From Gp13-AA77 sp036521995 (GTDB lineage Bacteria; Acidobacteriota; Terriglobia; UBA7540), in contig DATDGR010000166.1 in assembly GCA_036521995.1 (NCBI GenBank), positions 1 through 64,000 of the forward strand: a DNA stretch of 64,000 bases. The letters run 5' to 3'. The translations under genes were made by a program, and so were the position numbers. How positions within the stretch are numbered: position 1 is the stretch's first letter; every line of letters begins with the position of its first letter. The notes under the pieces are model-generated. The model was not told the DNA's origin, did no database searches, and saw only the letters and a program-made list of their open reading frames with translations. Below are positions 43,940 through 52,104 of the stretch, one piece after another.

Positions 43940-44956
43940 TCAATTCGGCGCCCGCGGCTGCTCCGGCTCTGCGGGCGTGATCTCATGTTTGACGACGAAA
44001 AGTCTGAAGTTTGAGTATCGGTGCCGGTTCCGAAAGAGCTGCCCGTTGTAAACAGTGGTTACCACAACCTCCTCAGGCAACCAGAGCGCCTCCGGGGCTT
44101 TCGGAATACGGACCTCGCCGAATTGAATATCGGTGGTTTGCCTTTCGAGCGCCACGTCCAGTCGCGGCTCCAAGAGATCCAGGCGCATTCTCACGATACG
44201 GAAGCTCGCCGCGTCGATCCAGGCGACGCCTTGGTACAGGAGGAGAGCTGACCTGCCTTGGGCATCGAACCGGCCCGTCACCACGGCCCCGCCGGGACGC
44301 TCGGCGAAGCAGACGAGGTACCGATTCCGCCCGTCCGAGGTCTGCTGACCGAGATACCGGCACTTGATCTCGGGTTGATTCTCGGGATAGAAGAGCACCC
44401 ACATCGAAGCGAAGTCCTTGGTGAAGGGAAACCCTTCGCCGAAACCAAGCGATTCCACCGGCTTCATCCGGGCGTCGGTTCGATACTCCTGCAAGGTCTC
44501 GTTCCCGTCCTCGTGACTGGCGATGATGAGGTAGCTGAACTGGTGCCGCGCAGTCGATTGAATCCGCTGGTTGTAACCAAACTGCTCCTGCGTAATTTGC
44601 TCGTCGAGGGCGACGCTCGTGATGTCTTGATAGGCTTGTTTGACGCTGGCCCCCGCCTGGCTCAGGATTGCAGGTAGTGGTTCCTGGCCGGCAGCGGGTT
44701 GCAAACCCTGCAGTTCGGGAAGGTCCGCGACCAAGTCGGCCACCGGCAGGTCCGTGATCGCATAAGCGCCAGCGTAGTAGGACTGTTCGTCGGATGATTG
44801 GCCCGGCAGGAATTGGGGCACAGACGCCCGATACCGGCGCGGGCCCTGGACCAGCCCGGCGCCGACCGCAAGTGCAACCAGGGCCAGGGCAGTCCGAAGC
44901 TGGAACGGCCGGTGTCTTGCGGCCGCGCGCTCTATACAGGAAGCTCCACCTTGCAT
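43940..44956 (-). CDS. exported protein of unknown function (second gene of a pair)
   Basis: A 338-residue protein from ATG 44956 (the frame stays open further upstream only through overlap with the neighbouring gene). A single N-terminal hydrophobic segment (FQLRTALALVALAVGAGL) gives export or membrane anchoring. The remainder is beta-rich with no cysteine clusters: QFSYLIIASHEDGN, GFPFTKDFASMWVLFY, FRIVRMRLDLLEPR, PKAPEALWLPEEVVVTT, then FRNRHRYSNFRLF. This pattern resembles outer-membrane lipoprotein-sorting-like folds seen in many acidobacterial hypothetical proteins. Coupled to the gene at 44976 with a 19-bp gap. Confidence 0.65.
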   Translation of the reverse strand: MQGGASCIERAAARHRPFQLRTALALVALAVGAGLVQGPRRYRASVPQFLPGQSSDEQSYYAGAYAITDLPVADLVADLPELQGLQPAAGQEPLPAILSQAGASVKQAYQDITSVALDEQITQEQFGYNQRIQSTARHQFSYLIIASHEDGNETLQEYRTDARMKPVESLGFGEGFPFTKDFASMWVLFYPENQPEIKCRYLGQQTSDGRNRYLVCFAERPGGAVVTGRFDAQGRSALLLYQGVAWIDAASFRIVRMRLDLLEPRLDVALERQTTDIQFGEVRIPKAPEALWLPEEVVVTTVYNGQLFRNRHRYSNFRLFVVKHEITPAEPEQPRAPN

Positions 44957-44975
44957 CGTGCCCAAGCCCGCCTTT

Positions 44976-45590
44976 TCATCGGTCGATTTGTTTAAGGTCT
45001 TTGAGCAGCGTGGAAAACGGGCTTCCGAGTGCGTCCACTGCCTTTCCGCGAAGAACCTCACCCTCGGCGCGATAAAAGAGGCGGATGGAGGCCTTGTCGT
45101 AAATGAGCAGCACGGGCTGCGCACTCTGCCCGGGGTTCCACGACTTCTTGCGGCCAGACTCTTCGTCGCGAATATCGACTCGGAGATCGACGGGGGCGAA
45201 ATAGATTCTGGCAACAGCGTCGGCCTTGGTGCAATCGTCGATGAGCTTCCAGGGAAGTTTGCTCAGCAACTTCTTCGGTTGGCTCTCCTTCGCCAGGAAG
45301 TCCTTAAGCTGGGTCACCTCGGACTCCCCCATATGGCTGGAATCCACGCAGAAGCTCCTGGTCTGTCCGAGGGCTTCACGGTCGAAGATCTCGCCGCGTC
45401 CAGGAGGGGTGCGGAACACGGTAGACGTCGGCGAACCGAGCGGTTGCGGCAATCTCGCGTCCAAATCCCCGCCACCTGGGAACTGGGCAGCGGCCAGCTC
45501 CGGCTGCGAGGGCGGGAACGAACAGAATCCCAAAATCAAAACGATGCTGATCGAGAACAGCACTCGAGTGCTCATGAAGCACCGATTCAT
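44976..45590 (-). CDS. exported protein of unknown function (first gene of a pair)
   Basis: A 204-residue protein, start at 45590 (or 45575), with a signal sequence (VLFSISIVLILGFCSF). The mature part includes FPGGGDLDARLPQPL and a beta-alpha region (WKLIDDCTKADAVARIYFAP). That phrase, with the following VLLIYDKASIRLFYRAEGEV, recalls small acidobacterial lipoprotein-like proteins of unknown role. It forms a two-gene unit with 43940-44956. No catalytic motif is seen. Confidence 0.6.
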   Translation of the reverse strand: MNRCFMSTRVLFSISIVLILGFCSFPPSQPELAAAQFPGGGDLDARLPQPLGSPTSTVFRTPPGRGEIFDREALGQTRSFCVDSSHMGESEVTQLKDFLAKESQPKKLLSKLPWKLIDDCTKADAVARIYFAPVDLRVDIRDEESGRKKSWNPGQSAQPVLLIYDKASIRLFYRAEGEVLRGKAVDALGSPFSTLLKDLKQIDR

Positions 45591-45695
45591 ATGCGCGGCC
45601 TCGGCTCTGGAAGCAGTATCACGCCGATGGGACGAGGTGTGCAAGGCACACACGAGTATCTGTGCCCAGGGGCCGCGGGTCATCCAATTTTGTTA

Positions 45696-45786
45696 TTGAC
45701 AACCTCGATATAGTATGGTACATTTCTTGAGCAATCAAGCGTGAAATCAGCTTCAAGTCTTACGAATGTATGTGCATTTTTCGTAA
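45696..45786 (+). promoter_or_regulatory. promoter-like site and inverted repeat
   Basis: A perfect TTGACA (45696-45701), 17-nt spacer and TACATT (45719-45724) make a plus-strand promoter candidate. A perfect 7-bp inverted repeat, TTACGAA/TTCGTAA, lies at 45760-45786. They sit in the 632-bp gene-free region 45591-46222 upstream of the M20 peptidase gene but nearly 500 bp from its start, so the link is uncertain. The dispersed repeat at 45961 is the other recognisable item in this gap. Confidence 0.3.
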
Positions 45787-45960
45787 TTCCGCGGGTGGTC
45801 GTCAAACCATGGTCGTAGCTCGGGGAATGCTCCGATCGAGGGGCGCTTCGAGGGGTCGAAGTCTGACGCGAGGTTCGCCAAAGTGCCAGTCAGTGAATTG
45901 CCGGGTTCGACCGCAAACCACGGCCCGTCGCCGGGACGGCCCGGCGGCCGCGGGTCGGAA

Positions 45961-46040
45961 GGCTGACAAACAAACCTGGGAGGTGCCTTAGAATCAGTCT
46001 GATACAAAATTGACTTCTGGGCCTACCGGTCAATGAGCGG
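45961..46040 (+). repeat. dispersed intergenic repeat, 80-bp form (copy 2)
   Basis: Plus-strand copy of the 80-bp repeat. It begins GGCTGACAAACAAACCTGGG, continues GGTGCCTTAGAATCAG and ends CTACCGGTCAATGAG. It aligns without gaps to the minus strand at 21611-21690. The end is about 180 bp upstream of the M20 peptidase start. The core could act as a -10 element (TAGAAT), but the best upstream hexamer, CTGACA, is 20 nt away. Confidence 0.6.
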
Positions 46041-46222
46041 GGCTTGAAGCCGGGGCGGCGGACAGCCCTCCGGCGGCACTCAGCCGACGCCGGCCCTTGG
46101 CCCGCCGGCGGTCCAACCGTTGCCCGACCCGGCGCTTCCAGAGCAAAGTCGGATGGTTATTTGGATTCAGAGACGAGGACGCCGGAAATAGGGGCGTATC
46201 CTTCAAGATTTTAGAGGGCGGT

Positions 46223-47698
46223 ATGAATCTAGTCGTATCCGTGGGGTTGCTGGCGGTGCTTTCGGTAGGCATGAGCCGGGTCTCGCCACGGTTGGCCGCA
46301 ACACCCCCTTCTCAAGCCGCCATAGCCCAAGTACCCGCCCAAGCGGCGCCGGCCGCCGTTGAACCGCACATCCAGACGATCAACTGGCCTGCCTACCAGG
46401 AGGAGGCCGTCCGGCTGCTGCAGGAATACATCCGCATCGACACCTCAAATCCGCCCGGCAACGAGATTCGCGCCGCGGAGTTCTTCAAGAAACTCTTCGA
46501 TCAGGCCGGCATCCCCAATACGATTTATCCCTATGGAGACAACCGGGCCAATATCTACGCCGTGCTCAAGGGTGACGGCAGTCTGCGCCCTATCGTGCTC
46601 CTGAGCCACATGGATGTAGTTCGCGCCCAACCCGAGAACTGGAGGGTCCCGCCCTTTTCCGGGGAGATTGTGGACGGCGAACTCTACGGGCGCGGCACCG
46701 AGGACATGAAGGATCAAGGCCTGCTCAACGCCATGATGCTCCTGATCGCAGCCCGCGAGCGCCTGCCGCTCAAGCGGAACCTCATCTTCCTGGCCACGGC
46801 CGATGAGGAAGTGGGCGATAGCGGCAGCCAGTGGATCCTGGAAAACCACCCCGAGTTGGTGCGTGACGCTGAATACCTGCTCAACGAGGGCGGTTCGAAC
46901 TTGATCTACCCCGGCCGAGGCACGGTTTATGGCATTGACGTAGGGGAGAAGGCGCCCTTCTGGCTTCGCCTCACGGCCACCGGCCCCGGCGGCCACGGCA
47001 GCATTCCTATCCCCGACTCCGCGCCTAACCGGCTGGTGCGGGCGCTCAACCGCGTCGTCAATTGGGAGACGCCCGTGCGCCTACTGCCCTCCGTCGAGCA
47101 GTACTTCCACCAGATTGCCTCCACGGAGCCCGAGCCCTTTGCTTCCGCGTTCCTCAACATCCGGCAGTCCATCCAGGATCCGGCGGTGTTGAAGAAGATC
47201 AGCGCTGACCCGGAGCTCAACTATCGCGTCCGGGCTACGGTTTCGTTGACCATGCTTCAGGGCAGCCCGCAGACCAACGTGATTCCCGACCGGGCCGAAG
47301 CCAACCTCGACGTGCGCCTGCTGCCCGGCGACGATCCCCAGGAGTTCCTGAGCCAGCTTCGCGCCGTCGTCAACGACGACCACATCAACATGGAGCCCGT
47401 CACGGTGTTTCGGCCCCCGAACTCTTCCTCTACAGATACCTCGCTCTACCGGATCATTACGTCTGTAGTGCAGCGCTACGACCCGCAGGCGCTGGTGACG
47501 CCCGTCCTCGACAGCGGCTACACGGAGAACCAGATGTACCGGCCGCTTGGCATCACCTGCTACGGCTTTCTGCCAGTGGTGGTCGCGCCCCAGGTGGAAG
47601 CGACCGAACACGCAGCCAACGAGCGCATCCCGGTAGACCAGGTGCGCCGCGGAGTGAAGATGTTCTACGAAGTGATCGCGCGAGCAGCCGATGAGTAA
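46223..47698 (+). CDS. exported M20-family metallopeptidase
   Basis: Di-zinc aminoacylase/carboxypeptidase-like enzyme, 491 residues. ATG 46223 is chosen over 46097 because it opens a signal peptide (NLVVSVGLLAVLSVGM) and has GAGGG upstream. Metal ligands are seen in LLSHMDVVRA, RGTEDMKDQG, LATADEEVGDSGS and near the C-terminus ATEHAANERI; a lid/dimerisation domain starts at GPGGHGSIPIP. It probably hydrolyses peptides or N-acyl amino acids outside the cytoplasm. The Nudix gene starts inside its stop region (8-bp overlap). Confidence 0.92.
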   Translation: MNLVVSVGLLAVLSVGMSRVSPRLAATPPSQAAIAQVPAQAAPAAVEPHIQTINWPAYQEEAVRLLQEYIRIDTSNPPGNEIRAAEFFKKLFDQAGIPNTIYPYGDNRANIYAVLKGDGSLRPIVLLSHMDVVRAQPENWRVPPFSGEIVDGELYGRGTEDMKDQGLLNAMMLLIAARERLPLKRNLIFLATADEEVGDSGSQWILENHPELVRDAEYLLNEGGSNLIYPGRGTVYGIDVGEKAPFWLRLTATGPGGHGSIPIPDSAPNRLVRALNRVVNWETPVRLLPSVEQYFHQIASTEPEPFASAFLNIRQSIQDPAVLKKISADPELNYRVRATVSLTMLQGSPQTNVIPDRAEANLDVRLLPGDDPQEFLSQLRAVVNDDHINMEPVTVFRPPNSSSTDTSLYRIITSVVQRYDPQALVTPVLDSGYTENQMYRPLGITCYGFLPVVVAPQVEATEHAANERIPVDQVRRGVKMFYEVIARAADE

Positions 47699-48293
47699 GT
47701 GGAGAGCAGGCGAGAACGGTGGGAAGCCCTGGGGCCGTGTCAGGCCCCGGTCAAGTCGAGCCCCCTCTCCTAGCCTATCCACGGCCCCAGACGACGATCA
47801 CCGTGAGTTCCCCTGCCATCCCCGTGTGGGCGTGGGCGGCGTTGTGATCGAAAATGGCCAGGTGCTGCTGGTCCGGCGCGGACGCGAGCCTCTGAAGGGA
47901 GATTGGTCGATACCCGGAGGATTGGTGGAAATCGGTGAGTCGCTGGCCGAAGCGCTGTGGCGTGAGGTGAAGGAGGAGACCGGACTCGAGATCGAACCCC
48001 TGGAGGTGATCGGCGTCTTCGAGCGCATCCTGCGGGGAGTCCGGAGCAGCGGCAGGTCAAACCGGGTGCGCTATCACTACATCCTCATCGATTACGCCTG
48101 TCGTCTCGATCCGGGCGGCCGGCGCCGAAAACGTGGTGGGCCTGGAAGTAATGATCCCCGAGCGGCTAGCGACGTCAGCGAGGCTCGCTGGGTAAGGCGG
48201 GAAGAACTGGCTCAGTATAGGCTCACGCCTGAGGCTCACGACTTGATTCTCGAAGCTTTCCGATGGCTGAGCGAAACGCGATGGGCGAAGTGA
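47691..48293 (+). CDS. Nudix hydrolase
   Basis: A 200-residue pyrophosphohydrolase. The complete Nudix box is present: GGLVEIGESLAEALWREVKE followed by ETGLEI, matching Gx5Ex7REUxEExGU. A start at 47691 overlaps the peptidase stop by 8 bp, but the first 40 residues are low-complexity and the conserved domain begins only at HPRVGVGGVVIENGQ, so an internal GTG start is possible. The C-terminal SEARWVRREELAQYRLTP is typical of ADP-ribose/8-oxo-dGTP type members. Substrate is not predictable. Confidence 0.9.
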   Translation: MSKWRAGENGGKPWGRVRPRSSRAPSPSLSTAPDDDHREFPCHPRVGVGGVVIENGQVLLVRRGREPLKGDWSIPGGLVEIGESLAEALWREVKEETGLEIEPLEVIGVFERILRGVRSSGRSNRVRYHYILIDYACRLDPGGRRRKRGGPGSNDPRAASDVSEARWVRREELAQYRLTPEAHDLILEAFRWLSETRWAK

Positions 48294-48304
48294 TAGCTGC
48301 GCGA

Positions 48305-48805
48305 CTACGCTCGGGGCCGTCCGATCCATCGGGGCACACGGCGGCAGAACGCTTCGTACTCAGGCCCCTGAGTCCGCGTCAGGTGAGGCTCCTCGATCAA
48401 AACCACCACCAGATGAAAGACGATCGCGGCCGCAGCACCATACCCAGCGATGGGCGCGGCCCGGTAGGCAATGGCTTGCCCGAAAACGGCCGTCAGCACG
48501 CCCAGGTACATGGGGTTGCGCGAGTAGCGGTAGAGGCCGTTTTCGACCAGTCCGTTCGGCTCCTCACCGAGCAAAAAACGCACCGGGGGGAAAGGGCGCA
48601 TGAAGAAGATAATGGGTGTGCCGCCCGACCGAAGGAAAGCGACGAGGCAGAGAGCGTAGATCGTTGCGCCGAGAGCGAACACAAGCCATCCGAGGCTCCA
48701 GAGTCCACCCGCCGGCGGCCGGCCTTGCCGCAGCCACTGAGGTAAAAGCCAGGCGACCGAACCCGGGATGAGCACGGTGAAGATAATTCCGCGCAGCCAG
48801 AGCAT
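48305..48805 (-). CDS. ICMT/PEMT-like membrane methyltransferase
   Basis: A 166-residue integral membrane protein of the isoprenylcysteine/phospholipid methyltransferase family. Four or five hydrophobic segments are seen (GIIFTVLIPGSVAWLL; LGWLVFALGATIYALCLV; GVLTAVFGQAIAY; AAAAIVFHLVVVLIEE). The conserved SAM-binding stretch GLYRYSRNPMYLG is followed by EEPHLTRTQGPEYEAFCRRV, the C-terminal signature. It is convergent with the Nudix gene (11-bp gap). The acceptor, lipid or small molecule, is unknown. Confidence 0.85.
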   Translation of the reverse strand: MLWLRGIIFTVLIPGSVAWLLPQWLRQGRPPAGGLWSLGWLVFALGATIYALCLVAFLRSGGTPIIFFMRPFPPVRFLLGEEPNGLVENGLYRYSRNPMYLGVLTAVFGQAIAYRAAPIAGYGAAAAIVFHLVVVLIEEPHLTRTQGPEYEAFCRRVPRWIGRPRA

Positions 48806-48859
48806 GCGATTTTCCGTCGCAGGAGCCGATAGCCGTGCGGTCAGACGCCGTCCCGTTTG

Positions 48860-49573
48860 TCAATCGGAGGAGGCTCGACCCGGCGGCACACTAGATGCGT
48901 CGGCCGGGACGAACAAGTTGGGGATCACGGGTTCACGGTGCCGGTCCACCCAGTAGGCCCAGAGGATCAGCAGCCACTGACCGAGACCCATCACCGCAAC
49001 GGTGCGGCTATCGGGCGGCGGAGGTCCGAGAACACTCATGACATAGATGAGCGCCAGGAAGATTACCAGCGTGCGAAACGCGTAGGTCCCGACGGCGTCC
49101 CGGGCCTTTGTGGCGCGGCGGTACACCGAGACGCCCCAGATGAAAATCAGCCCTTCCAAAAGCAAGGTGGTCGGACGGGAGTTCCAAAGGCCGAGACCGA
49201 ACATGCGGCCGGAACCCGGATACAACGGTAGGTCAGGACGGTGCACGACGGCGTCCAGCAGCCAGTGACTCAGCACCAGCGCCCATACGAAAAACGTCCC
49301 CTCAGCGTCACGACGAATCAGCCAATAGAGACCGGCAAAAAGGAAGGCCCATCCGGCCGCGCCCAGCAGGCTGTGCGAAAGCGGATAACTGACGAAGTCG
49401 AGCGGCGTCACCACCGTATTGCCGGGATCGATGTCGACGCGCTCCCAGCCGAGGAGCAGAAAAATCGGCCAGATCAGGTCGAGAAACTGAGCCGCCATCC
49501 AGAGAGTGCCGAGGGAGGTCTTGGGCGACGCTTTCTTGGCCGCAAGACCAAGGCCGAAATGACCAAGGAACAT
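48860..49573 (-). CDS. membrane protein, metal-dependent-hydrolase-like
   Basis: A 237-residue polytopic protein, start at 49573 with GGAG 6-9 nt upstream; the frame is open to 49897 only because it runs through the structured leader. It begins MFLGHFGLGLAAKKASPKTS, then AAQFLDLIWPIFLLLG, YPLSHSLLGAAGWAF and LVLSHWLLDAVVHRPDLPLY. Histidines and aspartates placed on membrane helices resemble the YdjM/DUF457 family of predicted membrane-bound metal hydrolases. Its upstream region carries the leader unit at 49711-49983. Function is unproven. Confidence 0.75.
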   Translation of the reverse strand: MFLGHFGLGLAAKKASPKTSLGTLWMAAQFLDLIWPIFLLLGWERVDIDPGNTVVTPLDFVSYPLSHSLLGAAGWAFLFAGLYWLIRRDAEGTFFVWALVLSHWLLDAVVHRPDLPLYPGSGRMFGLGLWNSRPTTLLLEGLIFIWGVSVYRRATKARDAVGTYAFRTLVIFLALIYVMSVLGPPPPDSRTVAVMGLGQWLLILWAYWVDRHREPVIPNLFVPADASSVPPGRASSD

Positions 49574-49710
49574 GAAGACTCCAGCAGTCAAGGTTACAAC
49601 AACGCGGTCTGCTGGAGTGAGAAAAAACCGATGCCAACCGATCCTTGATGCAGGCTGCAAAGGGCGGCCTTGAGCCGGTTGGCCAAAAAAAGTGGGTGCT
49701 TGCCCAAATG

Positions 49711-49750
49711 AAAAGCCCCCGGGCTCGCGCCGATCGCGAGCACCAGGGGC
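49711..49750 (-). terminator. strong intrinsic terminator of the leader unit
   Basis: On the minus strand GCCCCTGGTGCTCGCG pairs with CGCGAGCCCGGGGGC across a short loop, and TTTTCATTT follows immediately (49711-49714 is the T run). Between it and the next gene start at 49573 are 138 bp, so it could be an attenuator or the end of an independent small transcript. Confidence 0.75.
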
Positions 49751-49883
49751 CTTCGGGTGCTGATGGGAATTGGCTCTCTCGCCTACTGCGACAGCAGGTG
49801 CGAGATCAGGCGCTCGCGAGCGCCTCGTGACTGCGCTTCTCTTCGCTAAAGAGAAGCTCCCAAAAAGCAGCGCCGGAGAGCGC

Positions 49884-49925
49884 CTATGCCTCAGCACCCT
49901 CGCTTAAGTTACTTTCAATGGCCAT
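49884..49925 (-). CDS. 13-codon leader ORF with maximal Shine-Dalgarno
   Basis: ATG 49925-49923 opens a frame encoding MAIESNLSEGAEA before TAG. The upstream GAAAGGAGGTGATCC lies 0-15 nt before the ATG, and the plus-strand complement TGGATCACCTCCTTTCTA (49925-49942) equals the usual 3' end of bacterial 16S rRNA, so the ribosome site is complementary over about 18 nt. GGAGG is 6 nt from ATG, ideal spacing. The peptide has no runs of a regulatory amino acid, so classic amino-acid attenuation is not indicated. Perfect hairpins follow at 49835-49857 (9-bp stem) and 49808-49825 (palindrome). Confidence 0.5.
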   Translation of the reverse strand: MAIESNLSEGAEA

Positions 49926-49953
49926 GGATCACCTCCTTTCTAGCGATGGCCCG

Positions 49954-49983
49954 ATCATAAGAATGCCGTAGCTCCAAAGTCAA
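49954..49983 (-). promoter_or_regulatory. strong sigma70-like promoter of the leader unit
   Basis: On the minus strand -35 TTGACT (49978-49983), an 18-nt spacer and -10 TATGAT (49954-49959) match consensus at five of six positions each. Transcription would start near 49947, leaving about 22 nt before the leader ATG. It is the best promoter seen in the window and is divergent from aroDE. Confidence 0.65.
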
Positions 49984-50138
49984 GCGGAATCGGATTGAAT
50001 CGGCGTCGCTTCACGCCTGGTCGACCTCTGAGTGGGCCGCCTGCGACCTCAGAGCCACCGCACCACCGGTCCAAAAAATTTGCCTTTGTCCCGAGGAAAC
50101 CCTATATTCAAGCGTCGCATCCGGATCTGAACTCTATC

Positions 50139-51644
50139 GTGTCGAAATCTGCTGCTCCTCGTATCTTCGCCACCCTCGCCGGTCCCACCCTCGCTGTGAT
50201 GGAGGCCCAGGCCTCCGCCATTGTGGGCTCGCAAATCGGCTTCGAGCTGCGGCTTGACTACCTGCAGAACTGGGACAGCGTTGAAACCGAGCTGCGCCAG
50301 ATGCTCCTCCGTCTGCGCGCGCCCCACGCCATCGCCACCTGCCGCCGCATCGAGGCCGGCGGGCTGTTTCCCGGCTCCGTCATCGAGCAGCTTGAGCGGC
50401 TGGAGACTGCAGTTCGCGCCGGCTGCCACCGGGTAGACCTCGAAATTGAATCCATCGATCGCGCCGGCGCAGGGGCGCTCGGCCGCTTTCGGCAGGCCAA
50501 GGTGATTGTCTCTCATCACGACCACCGCCGGACGCCGCCACTCGGCCCGCTCTACCGGAAGCTTGCCCGGTTGCCAGCGGCCTTCGTCAAGATCACAACC
50601 CAGGCGCGGACGCTGCAGGACAATCTGCGCTTCGCGGAGCTGCTTCGCGCTCACCGGTCCGCGGGCAGACTGGTGGCGCACGGAATGGGTCCGAGCGGGC
50701 TGCCCTCGCGTCTGCTGGCGCTGAAGTGGGGCTCGGCTTTTGCTTACGGATCGGCAGGGGCTCACCTGGCCGTGGCCTCAGGCCAGCTTCCGGCGGAAGT
50801 GATGCGGTCCATCTACCGCGCCGACCGGCTTGACGTCCGCACGCTGCTCTACGGCGTGGTGGGCTCGCGCGCTTCGGTGTCGCTCTCGCCGGTCATGCAC
50901 AACGCAGCCTTGCACGCCAAGCACCTGAACGCACTTTACCTGCCCTGTGAAACCGGCAAGCTCGATGACTTCCTGGCCCTGGCGCGGCGACTGAAGTTCT
51001 CGGGCTTCAGCGTCACCATGCCTTACAAGACTTCGATCATCCGCCAGCTCGACTGGGTGGAGCCGCTGGCCGCCGAGATCCAGGCGTGCAACACCGTGGC
51101 CGTGCAACACGGCAAGTGGATGGGCTGGAACACCGACGCGGCGGCGGTGGTCGAGGTGCTCGCCAAGCGCCTGCGCCTGACCGGCAGCCGAATCCTGATC
51201 CTCGGCGCTGGCGGAGCCGCACGCGCGGCGGCCTACGCCCTCAGGGCCGAAGGCGCGGAGGTCTTGATCACCGCCCGTCGCGAGGCCGCCGCCCACCGCC
51301 TGGCCCGCGCCGTCTCGGCGTGGGTTGCGCCCTGGGGTGCGACCGAGGGCCTCGACGTGGACGCTATCCTCAACGCTACTCCGGTCGGCATGTCGCCGCA
51401 CGTCGACGCGCTGCCCACTGACCTGGCCCGGCTGCGCACGCGCGTGGTCTTTGACATGGTCTATCATCCGCTCGAGACGCGCTTCCTGGCCGATGCGCGC
51501 CGCCGCGGACTCATCACGATCTCAGGTGTCGAAATGCTGGTGGCCCAAGGTGCGCGGCAGTTTGAGATCTGGACAGGCCAATCGGCTCCGCGCGCGCTGA
51601 TGGAGCAGGCCGCGCTTCAGGGGCTCGGTCACCCATCGGGGTGA
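50139..51644 (+). CDS. aroDE: bifunctional 3-dehydroquinate dehydratase (type I) / shikimate dehydrogenase
   Basis: Fusion catalysing steps 3 and 4 of the shikimate pathway, about 501 residues from GTG 50139. The frame is open to 49995, but that start would fall in the divergent promoter. The AroD half has GFELRLDYLQNW, VSHHDHRRTPP (catalytic His) and AFVKITTQA (Schiff-base Lys). The AroE half has VVGSRASVSLSPVMHNAALH, FSVTMPYKTSI (Lys), GWNTDAAAVVEVL (Asp) and the NADP motif LGAGGAARAAAYAL. Such AroDE fusions occur in plants, Chlamydiae and several bacterial phyla. It is monocistronic; trpE lies 4.5 kb downstream. Confidence 0.94.
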   Translation: MSKSAAPRIFATLAGPTLAVMEAQASAIVGSQIGFELRLDYLQNWDSVETELRQMLLRLRAPHAIATCRRIEAGGLFPGSVIEQLERLETAVRAGCHRVDLEIESIDRAGAGALGRFRQAKVIVSHHDHRRTPPLGPLYRKLARLPAAFVKITTQARTLQDNLRFAELLRAHRSAGRLVAHGMGPSGLPSRLLALKWGSAFAYGSAGAHLAVASGQLPAEVMRSIYRADRLDVRTLLYGVVGSRASVSLSPVMHNAALHAKHLNALYLPCETGKLDDFLALARRLKFSGFSVTMPYKTSIIRQLDWVEPLAAEIQACNTVAVQHGKWMGWNTDAAAVVEVLAKRLRLTGSRILILGAGGAARAAAYALRAEGAEVLITARREAAAHRLARAVSAWVAPWGATEGLDVDAILNATPVGMSPHVDALPTDLARLRTRVVFDMVYHPLETRFLADARRRGLITISGVEMLVAQGARQFEIWTGQSAPRALMEQAALQGLGHPSG

Positions 51645-51734
51645 ACCGGATTCACTAGGCAGACCCCAATCAGTAGGGGTGGCTATCTAAGTCTAGATTT
51701 AGGTTTGGGAGTGGACGTCTAAAGGAATCGATAC

Positions 51735-52038
51735 AGATTCTAAATGACTTATCAGATTTGACCGCAGTCGCATTTGGCTTTGGATGTAGCCTCGATTCTG
51801 TTGATGATAAAGGACTTTCTTAATTTTGGTCTAGCCCCCTTTTTGGCCATGTTTTGCTGATAATAAAAGACTTCTTGGCTTTGGCTAAAGGGGCCCCCGG
51901 GGGTGTCAATCTGGGGCATTTTGACTTCAATCTACTGATTCAAAATAGTTTAGCCAGGATCAAACCGCCTCAAGACTAAGCGCAAATTTCAAGTGGCCCT
52001 CCTTACAAGCTGATTCTAAATAACTTCTTGGCTTTGGG
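51735..52038 (-). repeat. tandem array of five dispersed-repeat units
   Basis: Units begin near 51735, 51802, 51857, 51935 and 52010, spaced 55-78 bp. The best are CTGATAATAAAAGACTTCTT (51857) and CTGATTCTAAATAACTTCTT (52010), both followed by GGCTTTGG; the others are CAGATTCTAAATGACTT, TTGATGATAAAGGACTTTCT and CTGATTCAAAATAGTTTAG. On the minus strand the consensus is CCAAAGCCAAGAAGT then TTTAGAATCAG. They fill most of the gene-free region 51645-52104, between aroDE and the broken peroxidase gene. No family is known to me. Confidence 0.6.
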
Positions 52039-52104
52039 CGGAGGGCTAACCGAGCATCTTGAAACCGCCCGCGAAACACTATATATGGGGGTACCCCAGC
52101 GCTC

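Noticed and set aside
46097..46222. N-terminal extension of the M20 peptidase from an upstream ATG
   Set aside because: Arg-rich, lacks a signal at its start, and places the true signal peptide internally; ATG 46223 has a good ribosome site.
49925..49942. Plus-strand TGGATCACCTCCTTTCTA as a fragment of a 16S rRNA gene
   Set aside because: Only these 18 bases match; flanks do not resemble helix 45 of 16S rRNA. A very strong Shine-Dalgarno on the minus strand explains it, with promoter and ORF correctly placed.
51735..52038. CRISPR array
   Set aside because: Units are degenerate, of uneven spacing, and no cas genes are nearby; repeats are not near-identical as in CRISPR.
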